Assembly: GCF_014635705.1 (NCBI RefSeq)
Contig: NZ_BMDI01000001.1
Span: forward strand, 822,008-886,007
Direction of reading: 5' to 3'
Source: Oxalicibacterium faecigallinarum
GTDB lineage: Bacteria > Pseudomonadota > Gammaproteobacteria > Burkholderiales > Burkholderiaceae_D
DNA: 64,000 bases
Shown here: positions 26,971-36,453 of the stretch, piece by piece
How positions within the stretch are numbered: the stretch's first letter is position 1
How the letters are laid out: the number at the start of each line of letters is the position of its first letter
Notes under the pieces: generated by a model
The model's input: the letters and a program-made list of their open reading frames with translations, nothing else
Databases searched by the model: none
What the model was told of the DNA's origin: nothing
Position numbers and translations under genes: made by a program

Positions 26971-27888
26971 TCAACGCGAGACTTGTGCTGACGACAAGGA
27001 ATGCAGAGACTCTACTCCATCTGAAGACATATCGGAACGGATACGCAAAAAGCTGGCAAAGCGCGGCAAGCCGCTCGCATGAAAACCCTGGTGACGATAG
27101 GTTACCCATGCACCGATATCTGGCGGCTCTGCACGTTGCGCATCGCTAAAGCCCGTGCCTATCCGAAAACGCAAGCCATTCGGCATCTCGACCAGCAAGG
27201 CACCAAGTCGCCCTTCATGCTTTCCTTTGCCCGGCAAATGCGCAAGGACACGCGCCTCGGCATCGTCGTGCAGTTTCATCTTGAGCAGATCGTCGCTACG
27301 CCCGGCCTTGTAATAGGAACTGCCCCGATGCAGCATCACGCCCTCGCCACCGGAACGGTCAACCGCCAACAGCTTTTCACGCAAGGCGGTGTGACTAGCC
27401 ATTTTTTCCTGCCGCACAGCCTGCACCCAGGACACATTGATGGCACCGACGATGTGCTGCAATGCAGGCAGACGTTCATTGAACGGCCCGCCATGCGCGG
27501 GCAAATCGAAGACCATGAAGCGCAACTGGCGCCATGAGCGGTTATCGGGTTTCTGCATGCGCGCTGTCGAGATTACCGCAGCAAAATTGCCTCGTCCGGC
27601 CCACAACTCACCATCCATGGGCACTTTCGGCCAGTTCGATACAAACCAATGGGGGGCATGAATTGTCTCGCCGCCGCGTGTCTTTAATTGCGTGCCATCC
27701 CAATAGGCACGCATGCCATCGTACTTTTCACTGACCCAATAATCATTGAGATCGATACCGGGATGATAGAGATTGGCGAGAAGAAGCGGCGGGCTCTTCA
27801 GCTGGCCAAACGCTGGCGCGACCATACACGCGCACAGCAAAACGCACAGCATGCAGGAAGACAACCACCTTCTGGAAAACCGGCGCAT
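26971..27888 (-). CDS. Periplasmic-type ATP-dependent DNA ligase (Lig E-like)
   Basis: 305 residues. After a Sec signal (MRRFSRRWLSSCMLCVLLCACMVAPAFG) comes a minimal ligase. Motif I SEKYDGMRA has the adenylated lysine K55, motif III is FMVFDLPAHGG, motif IV is GGEGVMLHRG and motif V DDLLKMKLHDDAEARVL. A short OB domain follows (...GLRFRIGTGFSDAQR...). This is the minimal Lig E class, which carries an export signal and is thought to act on DNA outside the cytoplasm, for example in uptake or biofilm DNA. Normal length; no fusion. Confidence 0.92.
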   Translation of the reverse strand: MRRFSRRWLSSCMLCVLLCACMVAPAFGQLKSPPLLLANLYHPGIDLNDYWVSEKYDGMRAYWDGTQLKTRGGETIHAPHWFVSNWPKVPMDGELWAGRGNFAAVISTARMQKPDNRSWRQLRFMVFDLPAHGGPFNERLPALQHIVGAINVSWVQAVRQEKMASHTALREKLLAVDRSGGEGVMLHRGSSYYKAGRSDDLLKMKLHDDAEARVLAHLPGKGKHEGRLGALLVEMPNGLRFRIGTGFSDAQRAEPPDIGAWVTYRHQGFHASGLPRFASFLRIRSDMSSDGVESLHSLSSAQVSR

Positions 27889-28080
27889 GACTCACCCGAG
27901 GTACTCAAGATGAGTCGGATGATAAAACCATATATTTTTTGACAACATACCAAGAATTGGGTAGGCGCAGGCAAGACGCATGGCCTTGCTCGCCAATGGA
28001 ACGACCACGGTCACGGGTGTGTCTTAACAATACTGGCGTTTTCAATTCGCCAGTTGACGATCAAAATCGAGAAAGACAAT

Positions 28081-28293
28081 ATGAAGCTGGAACTCATTTC
28101 CATCGAGCATGATTTACTCACGCCCGGTTATCTCATCAAACTCAGTGCCACCTTCTATGAAGAGGATGAGGCGACGCGCAAGACGGACTACGCTGTCTTT
28201 ACCATTGCCATTTCGGAAACCGATGCGGAAGGTCTGACAATTCGTCAGCTGGAAACTGAAGCGATCGCGCGCGCCAAGCTACTGGTCTTATAG
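28081..28293 (+). CDS. Small uncharacterised protein
   Basis: 70 residues (MKLELISIEHDLLTPGYLIK...). Acidic, with a predicted beta-rich first half and a helical C-terminal end (LTIRQLETEAIARAKLLVL). I do not recognise a family. The ATG at 28081 was preferred; a TTG 27 bases earlier is also in frame. It ends just before a bidirectional terminator, which supports a real transcript. No signal peptide. Confidence 0.6.
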   Translation: MKLELISIEHDLLTPGYLIKLSATFYEEDEATRKTDYAVFTIAISETDAEGLTIRQLETEAIARAKLLVL

Positions 28294-28320
28294 CGCACCG
28301 GAAAATTGGGCCGAGAAAAA

Positions 28321-28346
28321 AAAGCCTCTTCTAAGAAGAGGCTTTT
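28321..28346. terminator. Bidirectional intrinsic terminator
   Basis: Stem AAAGCCTCTTC / GAAGAGGCTTT with a 3-base loop, flanked by A-runs on the left and Ts on the right. Placed between the small plus-strand gene and the end of the minus-strand TonB receptor gene, it serves both. Confidence 0.88.
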
Positions 28347-28370
28347 CAGGATGCCACGTTTAACTTCGCA

Positions 28371-30597
28371 TCAGAATTTCATGTCTGCACTGACCAGGAA
28401 TGTACGCGGTGCACCAAGCATGACCCGTTGCCCGTTCCAGCTCGATCCTGCCACATACTCTTCGTCGGTCGCATTATCGATATTGAAGCGCAATGTCAGT
28501 TTGGGGCTTACCTGATACGCCGCCATCAGGTTCAGCACGGTGTAACTCGGGGTCTTGCCGTAGACGCCATTTTTGATCACACGGTCTGCGGTATCAGGAC
28601 GCCCAACATAGGTAGTGCCAAGATGCTGCACGCCACCACCGACGGTCAGATCAGGCAACACGCGATACGTCGTCCACAGGTTGGCAGCAATTTTCGGCGT
28701 GAAAGCCAGTTCATCACCGTTCGTCGTCGTCGCACCACCATAATCCGCACCGCCACCGCCACCTGCAATTGCCGCATCCACAGCAGCACTATGCTTGCGT
28801 TTGCTATCCATCAAGGTCAAACCGGCCGAAATGTTCCATGCCCTGGTGATGGAACCCGAGGCACCCAGTTCAATGCCTTCCACGATCTGCTTGCCGTAGC
28901 CGACAACAGAGGTGGTGCCCATACCAATGTTGCTACGTTCAGTGCGGAAGACGGCAGCCGTCGTTGACAGTCGGTTATCGAACAGATTCCACTTGGTACC
29001 AATCTCAAAGTTCTCGGCTTTTTGCACCTTGGAACCCTGATTGTTCTGGCCCGTCAGCCCAGGGAAAGCCTGATCGTTGCTACGAGAAATATCCGAGTTG
29101 GCGAGGAAGGAGCCAGGTGGCAATGCCGACTGACCAAAGGAAGCATAAATGCTGCCGTTCGATGCTGGCTTGAAAACCACACCAACCTTGCCGCCAAATG
29201 TCGTTTCGGTGACATCGTAGCCAGTGACTCGTACCAAGCGAACTACCGATTCTGACCTTGTAGTGTTCAGCACGCAGACCACCCGTGACTTGCCAGCGTG
29301 GATTGATCTCGATGGTGTCATAACCATACAACGCCGCTGTATCGACCTTTACATTCGACACCTGTGTTGGCGCAAGAATCGGATTGGAACGACCAGGATT
29401 CGGATTGAAGATATTGGTTGGCCCCGAAGCCGGATTGCCAAAACCCGTTGCATCCGCCTCTTCGCGCGAGAGTTCCAAACCGAACGCCATGTTGTGTTTC
29501 AGGCCGCCCTGATCAAGCTTGACCGAAACATTGGTGTTGTTGGCGATTGCGTGATTTTTGCGCTGATAGCCTGCGCGTTGCGTCACCACGTTCTCGGTTC
29601 CTGGCGTGACAGCCGGATTACCGAACACCATGAAGCGAGCATCACGATCCGTGCGTACCCAGCGCGTGTGATTGCTCAAAATGACATTAGAGGAAATGCG
29701 ATGCTCAACCTTGGCAAGGAAAGAATCCGTCTTTGTGTCATCGTAGTCAGTCGTGAGCCCGTAGAAATTATCGCGGCTCACCCCGGAAAATGCCGGATTG
29801 TATGCTTGCATGCCACGGGCAATCTGACCCGGCACACCGAAGTCTGGACGATCTTTTTGCGTGACGTGTTGATATGACAGCGTCACCGTCGTTGGCGTAC
29901 CAACGCCGAATGCCACCGAGGGTGCAATACCGAGCGATTTGGCTTGGGCATGCTGGCGGCCAGCAACGCCACTGTCTTCCGTCAACAAATTCAGGCGAAC
30001 AGCTGTGGTATCACCGACTACGCGATTGATATCGGCTGTAATACGCTGACGATTGTCTGACTGGTAATTATCCCATCCGAAACTTGCGGTACCAGTCGCA
30101 AAGTTCTGCATCTTTGGCGATTTGGTTTCCAGATTTACATAACCACCTGCTGTGCCGCGACCGTTATCTGCTGCGGGTCCTTTGATCACTTCCACTTGTT
30201 CCAGATTGAAAGCATCACGGTTGTAGCTATTGGAATCACGGAAACCATCCACGAAAATGCTGCCGCTGGTATCGAAGCCGCGCAGGCTGAAGTTGGCAGA
30301 ACTCGTCGCAAACCCGTTCTCGCCGCCGTTGAAGGTAATGCCTGTCGTGTTGCGCAGGATTTCTGTTAGGTTGCGTGCACCCTGTTCATTGAAGACTTCT
30401 TTCGTGATGACCTGAACCGTTTGCGGGGTATCGACCAAAGGTGCGGTTGCTTTCGGCGACGATTGACGCTCTTGATCCGCGGACACTTGTACGGCGGGCA
30501 AGGTGGTTTGATTCGCAGGCGTGGTCTGGGCATGCGCGCCCATCGAGATGATTGCAAACGCAACCGGCGTTAATCGGAAAACGTGAACGGCTTTCAT
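28371..30597 (-). pseudogene. TonB-dependent siderophore receptor, broken by a frameshift
   Basis: Two overlapping frames encode one outer-membrane receptor. The first (30597 to about 29230) has a signal peptide, the plug domain (DTPQTVQVITKEVFNEQGARNLTEILRNTTGI, SLRGFDTSGSIFVDGFRD) and the first half of the barrel. The second (about 29230 to 28371) supplies the rest of the barrel down to the terminal ...FLVSADMKF with its final aromatic residue. Joining them needs removal of one base (or addition of two) near 29205-29260, giving about 741 residues, the normal size for a catecholate-type receptor of the Fiu/PiuA group. A Fur-like box lies upstream, and a PiuC-type hydroxylase gene, a known companion, is divergent. 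Either a true recent pseudogene or a base-call error. Confidence 0.85.
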
Positions 30598-30650
30598 GCA
30601 TGTCCCTTATTCAATTTTGACTAATTCGATTGATGACTAACATCGAAACG

Positions 30651-30669
30651 AATAGTAATACTTCTCATT
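30651..30669. promoter_or_regulatory. Candidate Fur box
   Basis: On the minus strand the 19 bases AATGAGAAGTATTACTATT resemble the Fur consensus (GATAATGATAATCATTATC-like). It lies 54 bases upstream of the TonB receptor start, in the gap shared with the divergent hydroxylase gene, which fits iron repression of both. Confidence 0.55.
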
Positions 30670-30822
30670 AATATTTCTAATAAATTTATAACGTTTTTTT
30701 AACATTAATTTCACATCCGTAAGTTTTAGCTTATTAAACTGGCTAAAATGTCCACTTTTTACAACTTCTGCTCTACTTCTACCCTCGTTCCGACGGCTTC
30801 GCATATCTAAAGGGCGCTCATC

Positions 30823-31503
30823 ATGATGTTGCAGATCCCCGGCTTTCTCTCGCCGGATCAACTGAGACAGTTTCAAACAGCTTTGTCGGAACAGACTTGG
30901 GAAGACGGACGGCAGACTGCCGGCCACATGGCAGCCAAGGCGAAGAACAATCAGCAACTGGCGCATGACAATCCGGTCGGCACGCAGCTTTCCAACTTTG
31001 TACTGGAAGCACTCGGCCGCAATCCGCTGTTCATGTCGGCAGCGCTGCCATTAAAGGTGGTGCCACCGATGTTCAACCGCTATGAAAGCGGCGGCACGTA
31101 TGGGGATCATGTGGATGGCGCCATCCGCAGCATTGCCGGGACACCTCATCGGATACGGACAGACATTTCGGCAACGCTCTTTTTATCCGATCCGGATAGT
31201 TACGATGGCGGCGAACTGGTGGTCAACGACACCTATGGCGAGCGCGCGACCAAACTGAACGCTGGCGATATGATTCTGTACCCGGGCACCAGTCTGCACC
31301 ATGTGCGTCCGGTCACCCGTGGCGTTCGACTCGCCTGTTTTTTCTGGGTGCAAAGTCTGGTGCGAGACGATACACAGCGCACCATGCTGTTTGAACTCGA
31401 TACATCGATTCAGCAGCTGGTCGTCGATGTTCCCGACCATCCCGCTCCATTGAAACTAAGTGGCGTCTATCACAACCTGCTGCGACAATGGTCCGATACC
31501 TGA
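30823..31503 (+). CDS. Fe(II)/2-oxoglutarate-dependent PKHD-type hydroxylase (PiuC/YbiX)
   Basis: 226 residues of the PKHD family, which use Fe(II) and 2-oxoglutarate. The iron triad is H96-x-D98 (GDHVDG) with H159/160 (SLHHVRPV); the 2-oxoglutarate-binding arginine lies a few residues on (TRGVR). The family is regularly encoded beside Fiu/PiuA-type siderophore receptors and repressed by Fur, as here, but its substrate is not firmly known. Divergent from the frameshifted receptor. The hydroxyacid oxidase gene follows after 25 bases. Confidence 0.92.
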   Translation: MMLQIPGFLSPDQLRQFQTALSEQTWEDGRQTAGHMAAKAKNNQQLAHDNPVGTQLSNFVLEALGRNPLFMSAALPLKVVPPMFNRYESGGTYGDHVDGAIRSIAGTPHRIRTDISATLFLSDPDSYDGGELVVNDTYGERATKLNAGDMILYPGTSLHHVRPVTRGVRLACFFWVQSLVRDDTQRTMLFELDTSIQQLVVDVPDHPAPLKLSGVYHNLLRQWSDT

Positions 31504-31528
31504 ACGACGACGCACAGGCACGCACCCC

Positions 31529-32641
31529 ATGACAGCCAAACTCGAATCGCTCCCGCACGGGCTGACCAACCTGGAAGACCACGAACAGCAAGCGCAGAAG
31601 CGCCTGGATGACGTGGCCTGGGCCTATTTCAGTGGCGGCGCCGCAGACGAGCACACGCTGCATCACAACCGGCAGGCATGGACTGATCTGCGTTTGCATC
31701 CGCGCGTACTACGTCCGATGACGGGCGGACATACGCGACTTTCCCTGCTGGGAAAAACACTGGCCCACCCTATTCTGCTCGCGCCGGTCGCCTACCAGCG
31801 CATGGTGCATACCGATGGTGAACTGGCCAGTGCCTATGCCGCGGCCGCGCAAGGTGCAGGTTTTGTCCTCAGCATGCAAACCAGCACAACCATGCAAACG
31901 ATTGCACAGGCGGTCCATGCGGAACCCGGGCGTGGTCCGATGTGGTTGCAGCTCTATCTGCACTATGACCGTGGTTTTGTCGTCGATATGGTCAAGCAGG
32001 CGGAAGCAGCCGGATACGAAGGACTGGTTGTCACCGTCGATGCGTCAGTCAGTGGCGTGCGGGATCGCGAACGCCGTACCGGTTTTCGTCTTCCTGACGA
32101 TGTCTCTGCCGTGCATCTGGCAGGACAGTATCATCGCAATCGTCCACTCAATGCGGGACAAAGCGCATTGTTTGACGATCTGCTGCTTGCCGCACCTGGC
32201 TGGCCCGATCTGGTCTGGCTGAAATCCGTCACCCATCTCCCTATCCTGATCAAAGGCGTCTTGCATGAGGGCGATGCCCGACTGGCGGTCGAACTGGGTC
32301 TGGATGGCATCATCGTATCCAACCACGGTGGCCGCACGCTCGACACGGTACCGGCCACCGCAAACGTGCTTGCCCGTATCGTGGATGCTGCGGATCATTT
32401 GCCTGTTCTGGTCGATGGCGGGATCCGGCGTGGAACCGATGTGCTGAAAGCATTGGCGCTCGGTGCAACGGCTGTGTTGATTGGCCGACCCTATATCTAT
32501 GGCCTCGCCAATGCCGGTGCGGTGGGCGTAGCCCATGTATTGCGTCTGTTGCGTGACGAGCTGGAAGTCGCCATGGCATTAAGCGGCGTCGCCACCATTG
32601 ACCAGATTACGCCTGAACTGATTTACCGTGATCAGTCGTAA
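31529..32641 (+). CDS. FMN-dependent alpha-hydroxyacid oxidase (lactate-oxidase-like)
   Basis: 370 residues of the same FMN family as the protein at 18446-19612 but clearly a separate branch. Catalytic residues are Y33, Y143 (QLYLHYDR), K242 and H266 (VVSNHGG type, here IVSNHGGRTLDT). The N-terminus LESLPHGLTNLEDHEQQAQKRLDDVAWAYFSGGAADE resembles lactate oxidase/monooxygenase-like members. ATG at 31529; a longer frame from 31460 would overlap piuC. Only 25 bases after piuC, so probably in the same iron-responsive transcript. Substrate unknown. Confidence 0.88.
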   Translation: MTAKLESLPHGLTNLEDHEQQAQKRLDDVAWAYFSGGAADEHTLHHNRQAWTDLRLHPRVLRPMTGGHTRLSLLGKTLAHPILLAPVAYQRMVHTDGELASAYAAAAQGAGFVLSMQTSTTMQTIAQAVHAEPGRGPMWLQLYLHYDRGFVVDMVKQAEAAGYEGLVVTVDASVSGVRDRERRTGFRLPDDVSAVHLAGQYHRNRPLNAGQSALFDDLLLAAPGWPDLVWLKSVTHLPILIKGVLHEGDARLAVELGLDGIIVSNHGGRTLDTVPATANVLARIVDAADHLPVLVDGGIRRGTDVLKALALGATAVLIGRPYIYGLANAGAVGVAHVLRLLRDELEVAMALSGVATIDQITPELIYRDQS

Positions 32642-32792
32642 CACCTTCTGACTTGTTTCTCCAAGGACAAGACTGATTCCACGTCCAACCTGCATCAGCA
32701 GCCTGCGGTACACTGATCACTCCCCCACCTCCTTGCATCGCAGCGGAACATTCCGCAGGCGCTGACACGCCTTCAACAATCAGGAGTCGATA

Positions 32793-33620
32793 TTGAAACT
32801 CGCCGCACGCATCCTCATCATCCTTGTCGTTATCGCCGCAATCGGCGCTGCTTATTATTACTGGGCACAGAAAAATACGCCTGACCCCGTTGCTGCACGC
32901 CAGGAAGATACGCCTGTCGCACCGGAAGAACTCGCCTCCGCGGAAACAGCACCACCAGCATTGGATGTGCCTCAGCCCATTCAGCATCCAATCGACTCAC
33001 CGCCATCTGAAGCACCTCTGCCTGCAGTCAAGGAAAGCGACGCCTTGATCACGCCTCCGCTAAAAGCGCTGCTGGGCACCGACTTGTGGCGCGCTCTCTT
33101 TGTGCCGGAAGAAATCGTCCGGCGTATCGTCACGACAGTTGATAATCTGCCGCGCCGTGAAGCCTCGTCCAAACTCTGGCCCGTGCAACCCGCCGGCACA
33201 TGGATGGAAACTGCAGGCGAAGACGAGAACATGATCATCTCGCCAATCAATGCCGAGCGTTACAGCAACTACATGCTGATTGTGCAGAACATCTCGATCG
33301 ACAGACTGGCTGCCATCTATCGTCAGTTCTATCCTCTGTTCCAGCGTGCCTATGCTGATCTTGGTTACCCTGACGCATACTTCAATGATCGTCTGGTAGA
33401 AACGATCGATCATCTGCTGGCCACGCCAGAACCTTTAGAAGCGCCCAAGCTGATGCAGAAAAAAGTCGTGTATCAGTTTGTTGACCCCGACCTGGAAAAC
33501 CGATCGGCAGGACAAAAGATCATGCTACGCATCGGTGTCGAAAATGCGCAGATTGTCAAAATGCGTTTGCGTGAATTGCGCGCCGCGATTACCCAATCGC
33601 AGACAGGCTTGACTCGCTAG
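32793..33620 (+). CDS. DUF3014 membrane-anchored protein
   Basis: 275 residues. One N-terminal membrane helix (ILIILVVIAAIGAAYYYWA), a proline-rich linker (about 30-85), then the DUF3014 domain with WPVQPAGTWMET and the YSNYMLIVQNISIDRLAAIYRQFYPLFQRAYADLGYP block. Starts with TTG: AGGAG lies 6 bases upstream and no ATG is nearby. Function unknown; probably periplasmic face of the inner membrane. Apparently monocistronic. Confidence 0.82.
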   Translation: MKLAARILIILVVIAAIGAAYYYWAQKNTPDPVAARQEDTPVAPEELASAETAPPALDVPQPIQHPIDSPPSEAPLPAVKESDALITPPLKALLGTDLWRALFVPEEIVRRIVTTVDNLPRREASSKLWPVQPAGTWMETAGEDENMIISPINAERYSNYMLIVQNISIDRLAAIYRQFYPLFQRAYADLGYPDAYFNDRLVETIDHLLATPEPLEAPKLMQKKVVYQFVDPDLENRSAGQKIMLRIGVENAQIVKMRLRELRAAITQSQTGLTR

Positions 33621-33638
33621 GCAAGGTCATCAGTATTT

Positions 33639-34823
33639 CTACAGTTTGACGTGTGGCAGTGTCAGCCGGGAGACGAGTGCTGCCAGCACGGCACATCCGG
33701 CAATGCCCGCCACCATCGGGCTTGCCGTGCCATCGGCAAACAAACCCACCACTGCCATGACGACGGCGCCGGTCACGAACTGCAAGGTGCCCATCAAGGC
33801 CGATGCCGTGCCCGCAATCGCACCATGCTCTTCGAGTGCCAATACCGCCGTGGTAGGAATCACCAATCCAAGGAAACCGAAGCCGACAAACAGCATGGCC
33901 AGCATGACATCAAGGCGCTCAATACCGATCTGGTTCATTGCCAGCAATGCCAGCATGAACAAGGCATAGCCACGCACGGCAAATTTGACGAGCGGTACCA
34001 GTCCGAAACGTCGCGTCAAATTGCCGGTCAATTGCGATACACCGATAAACGCGGCAGCATTCGCCGCAAAGGCAATACTGTACTGCCTTGGCGTCAAACC
34101 GTAATGGTTGATCAGTACGAAAGACGAGTTCGCCAGATAGGCAAAAAAGCTGGAGATACCAAACGCACCGATAAACACCAGCCCAAGAAAACGCCAGTCG
34201 CGCAAAAGCAGCCAGTAAGCCTGCAATGCACCACGCACACTGCTGCCGGCGCGCTCATGCGCCGGACGTGTTTCCTTCTGACCGGTCGCCAGCAGAATCA
34301 GCGCAAGCACGGCTGCCACCGTGACCGACCAGAACACACTGCGCCATCCCATCCATTCGATCAGAAAGCTGCCAGCCAGCGGTGCCAGAATCGGTGACAC
34401 GCTAAATACCAGCATCAGCAAAGCCATCAGCTTTGCAGCATCGTTACCTGTATGCAGGTCACGCACAATCGCACGCGGAATCACCATCCCGGCGCTCGCA
34501 CCCAATCCTTGCAGAAAGCGCAGAACGATCAGCGTTTCAATATCCGGTGCCAGTGCACAACCCACACTGCAAACGGCGAACAGCGCCAGGCCGAAGTACA
34601 GCGGCAGCTTGCGCCCGAACATGTCGGAAATCGGACCATAAAACAATTGTCCAATTGCGAGCGAGATAAAGAACGCCATCAGACTGGCCTGTACCGCGGG
34701 CATCTGCGCATTCAGACTTTGACCAATCGAAGGCAAGGCAGGCAGATACATGTCAATGGCGAACGGGCCAATGGCAGATAGCAATCCCAGAACCAGGGCG
34801 TTTTTGAAAAAATGATTATTCAT
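33639..34823 (-). CDS. Bcr/CflA-family MFS drug exporter
   Basis: 394 residues and twelve membrane helices. GPFAIDMYLPALPSI in helix 1 and GPISDMFGRKLPLYFGLALF (motif A) are diagnostic of Bcr/CflA exporters for bicyclomycin, sulfonamides or chloramphenicol-like drugs. The ATG at 34823 lacks a clear Shine-Dalgarno; a TTG at 34865 is the alternative but adds a non-membrane tail. Downstream of, and transcriptionally separated from, the RND operon by a terminator. Confidence 0.92.
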   Translation of the reverse strand: MNNHFFKNALVLGLLSAIGPFAIDMYLPALPSIGQSLNAQMPAVQASLMAFFISLAIGQLFYGPISDMFGRKLPLYFGLALFAVCSVGCALAPDIETLIVLRFLQGLGASAGMVIPRAIVRDLHTGNDAAKLMALLMLVFSVSPILAPLAGSFLIEWMGWRSVFWSVTVAAVLALILLATGQKETRPAHERAGSSVRGALQAYWLLLRDWRFLGLVFIGAFGISSFFAYLANSSFVLINHYGLTPRQYSIAFAANAAAFIGVSQLTGNLTRRFGLVPLVKFAVRGYALFMLALLAMNQIGIERLDVMLAMLFVGFGFLGLVIPTTAVLALEEHGAIAGTASALMGTLQFVTGAVVMAVVGLFADGTASPMVAGIAGCAVLAALVSRLTLPHVKL

Positions 34824-34863
34824 GATGCTCGAGAGGAACAGGCTGCCGGGAGAGACAGCATGC

Positions 34864-34900
34864 AAAAAGAAAAACCGGCGAAACCCAGAGGGCTCGCCGG
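34864..34900 (-). terminator. Intrinsic terminator of the RND efflux operon
   Basis: Stem CCGGCGA / TCGCCGG (34875-34881 and 34894-34900) with a 12-base loop. On the minus strand it is followed by TTTTTCTTTTT. Lies about 120 bases past the last gene of the efflux operon. Confidence 0.85.
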
Positions 34901-35018
34901 CACGTGATTATTTCACGTTCGCGCTTCTTTTGCAGCACAAGATCACTTGCGAAAGAAGCGGCAGACCGCCATGACGGATTTCAAATCATAGGCATGGCGA
35001 TCGTCCTGTCTGTCGACC

Positions 35019-36452
35019 TTACTTTTGCGCCAGCGGTGCAACAGCCTTGTCCGTTGTCCAGCCACCGCCCAATGCGCGAATCAGACCAACCGATGCCACC
35101 GCACGTTGTCCTGCACTACGAATGCGCGCACGTTGCGAAGACAGACTGGAGCGCTGCGCATCGATGACTTCAAAGTAGCTGGCCGAACCATTGCGGTAAC
35201 GCGAATCGGCAAGACGCGCTGCCAGTTGGGCCGAGCCAATCGCCTGCTCTTCAAAAACCAGCTGACGGTCCAGCGTCCGCAAGGCAGACAGATTGTCTTC
35301 CACATCCTGGAAGCCGATCAGGATCTGCTGACGATAATTCGCCACCATGCCTTCGTAGTTGGCATCGGCGCGCGCCAGATTGGAACGATTACGCCCGCCA
35401 TCCAGAATCGGCATGCTCAGCATCGTGCCGACGACCGGCCCCAGAATCCAGCTACGGCTCGACCATTTGAACAGGTCACGCAACTCATTCGACTCATAAC
35501 CAGCTGCTCCGGTCAGCACCAGTTTCGGAAAGAACGCCGCCTTGGCCGCACCGATACGTGCGCTGGATGCAGCAAGCTGCCGCTGCGCCTGTGCGATATC
35601 GGGACGACGTTCCAGCAAATCGGATGGCAAACCGGCTGGCACCGTCACAATCGGTGCGCTGAACGATGCAACCGGCAACGAGAATTCTGCAGGTGCCTTG
35701 CCAAGCAACAGTGCCAGCGCATGATCACGTTGCGCACGCTCACGCGTCACGCCTTCGAGTTCTGCACTGGTCGTTGCCCATTCCGTTTTTGCCTGTGCCA
35801 CATCAAGCTCGCTGGTATCGCCGGCATCGTAACGACGTTGCGCCAGATTCAGCGCTTCCTGACGAAGTTCGATTGTTTTCTGCAGCACATCCATTTCGGA
35901 GTCGAGTGAGCGAATCGTGAAATACAGTTGGGCCACGTCCGACTGCAAGGCCAGAAGCACGGAACGATAGGCAGCCTCCTGTCCTTGTGCATCCAGACGC
36001 GCAGCACGGCTCGCATCGGACAAGCGTCCGAACAGATCAACCTCGTACGAGAACGACAGCGGTGCACGATACGTGGTCGATGCGCCCTGTGCGTTACCTG
36101 TCCGTGTCGGGCCGACGCCGGCATTCACCTGCACGCCACGATCCGCGTCCACCACGCCGGCTAACGCGCGTGCATCCTTCACCCGCGCCAATGCCATTGC
36201 CAGATTCTGGTTGGATTCAGTCGCAGCGACGACAAGCTTGTTAAGCTCTTCGTTGCCATACACCGTCCACCATGCACCCTTGTCCTTGTCATCCGATGGC
36301 GCTGCCACTTTCCATGCGCCATCCAATGTTGCCTGCTCCTTGTAACCGGCAGGCAAATCCAGTTGCACATTTTCTGGTGGACGTGCGGTCGAGCAACCGG
36401 CCAGCACGAGTGCCGCCATCAGTGTGGTCAAGGTAAGTGTTGTTCTTTTCAT
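35019..36452 (-). CDS. RND efflux outer-membrane lipoprotein (NodT/OprN type)
   Basis: About 477 residues. A lipoprotein signal (MKRTTLTLTTLMAALVLAGC, lipid on the Cys) is followed by the duplicated outer-membrane-efflux domain typical of TolC-like channels (QRYDAGDTSELDVAQAKTEWATT, then PDIAQAQRQLAASSARIGAAKAAFFP). The ATG at 36452 abuts the pump gene stop (36454), so translation is coupled. An in-frame extension to 36530 lies inside the pump gene and is not used. Third gene of the adaptor-pump-channel operon. Confidence 0.93.
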   Translation of the reverse strand: MKRTTLTLTTLMAALVLAGCSTARPPENVQLDLPAGYKEQATLDGAWKVAAPSDDKDKGAWWTVYGNEELNKLVVAATESNQNLAMALARVKDARALAGVVDADRGVQVNAGVGPTRTGNAQGASTTYRAPLSFSYEVDLFGRLSDASRAARLDAQGQEAAYRSVLLALQSDVAQLYFTIRSLDSEMDVLQKTIELRQEALNLAQRRYDAGDTSELDVAQAKTEWATTSAELEGVTRERAQRDHALALLLGKAPAEFSLPVASFSAPIVTVPAGLPSDLLERRPDIAQAQRQLAASSARIGAAKAAFFPKLVLTGAAGYESNELRDLFKWSSRSWILGPVVGTMLSMPILDGGRNRSNLARADANYEGMVANYRQQILIGFQDVEDNLSALRTLDRQLVFEEQAIGSAQLAARLADSRYRNGSASYFEVIDAQRSSLSSQRARIRSAGQRAVASVGLIRALGGGWTTDKAVAPLAQK

Positions 36453-36453
36453 G

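Noticed and set aside
30637-30966. Minus-strand frame between the TonB receptor and piuC
   Set aside because: Overlaps the piuC coding region and the promoter/Fur-box gap, with no ribosome site and no recognisable protein.
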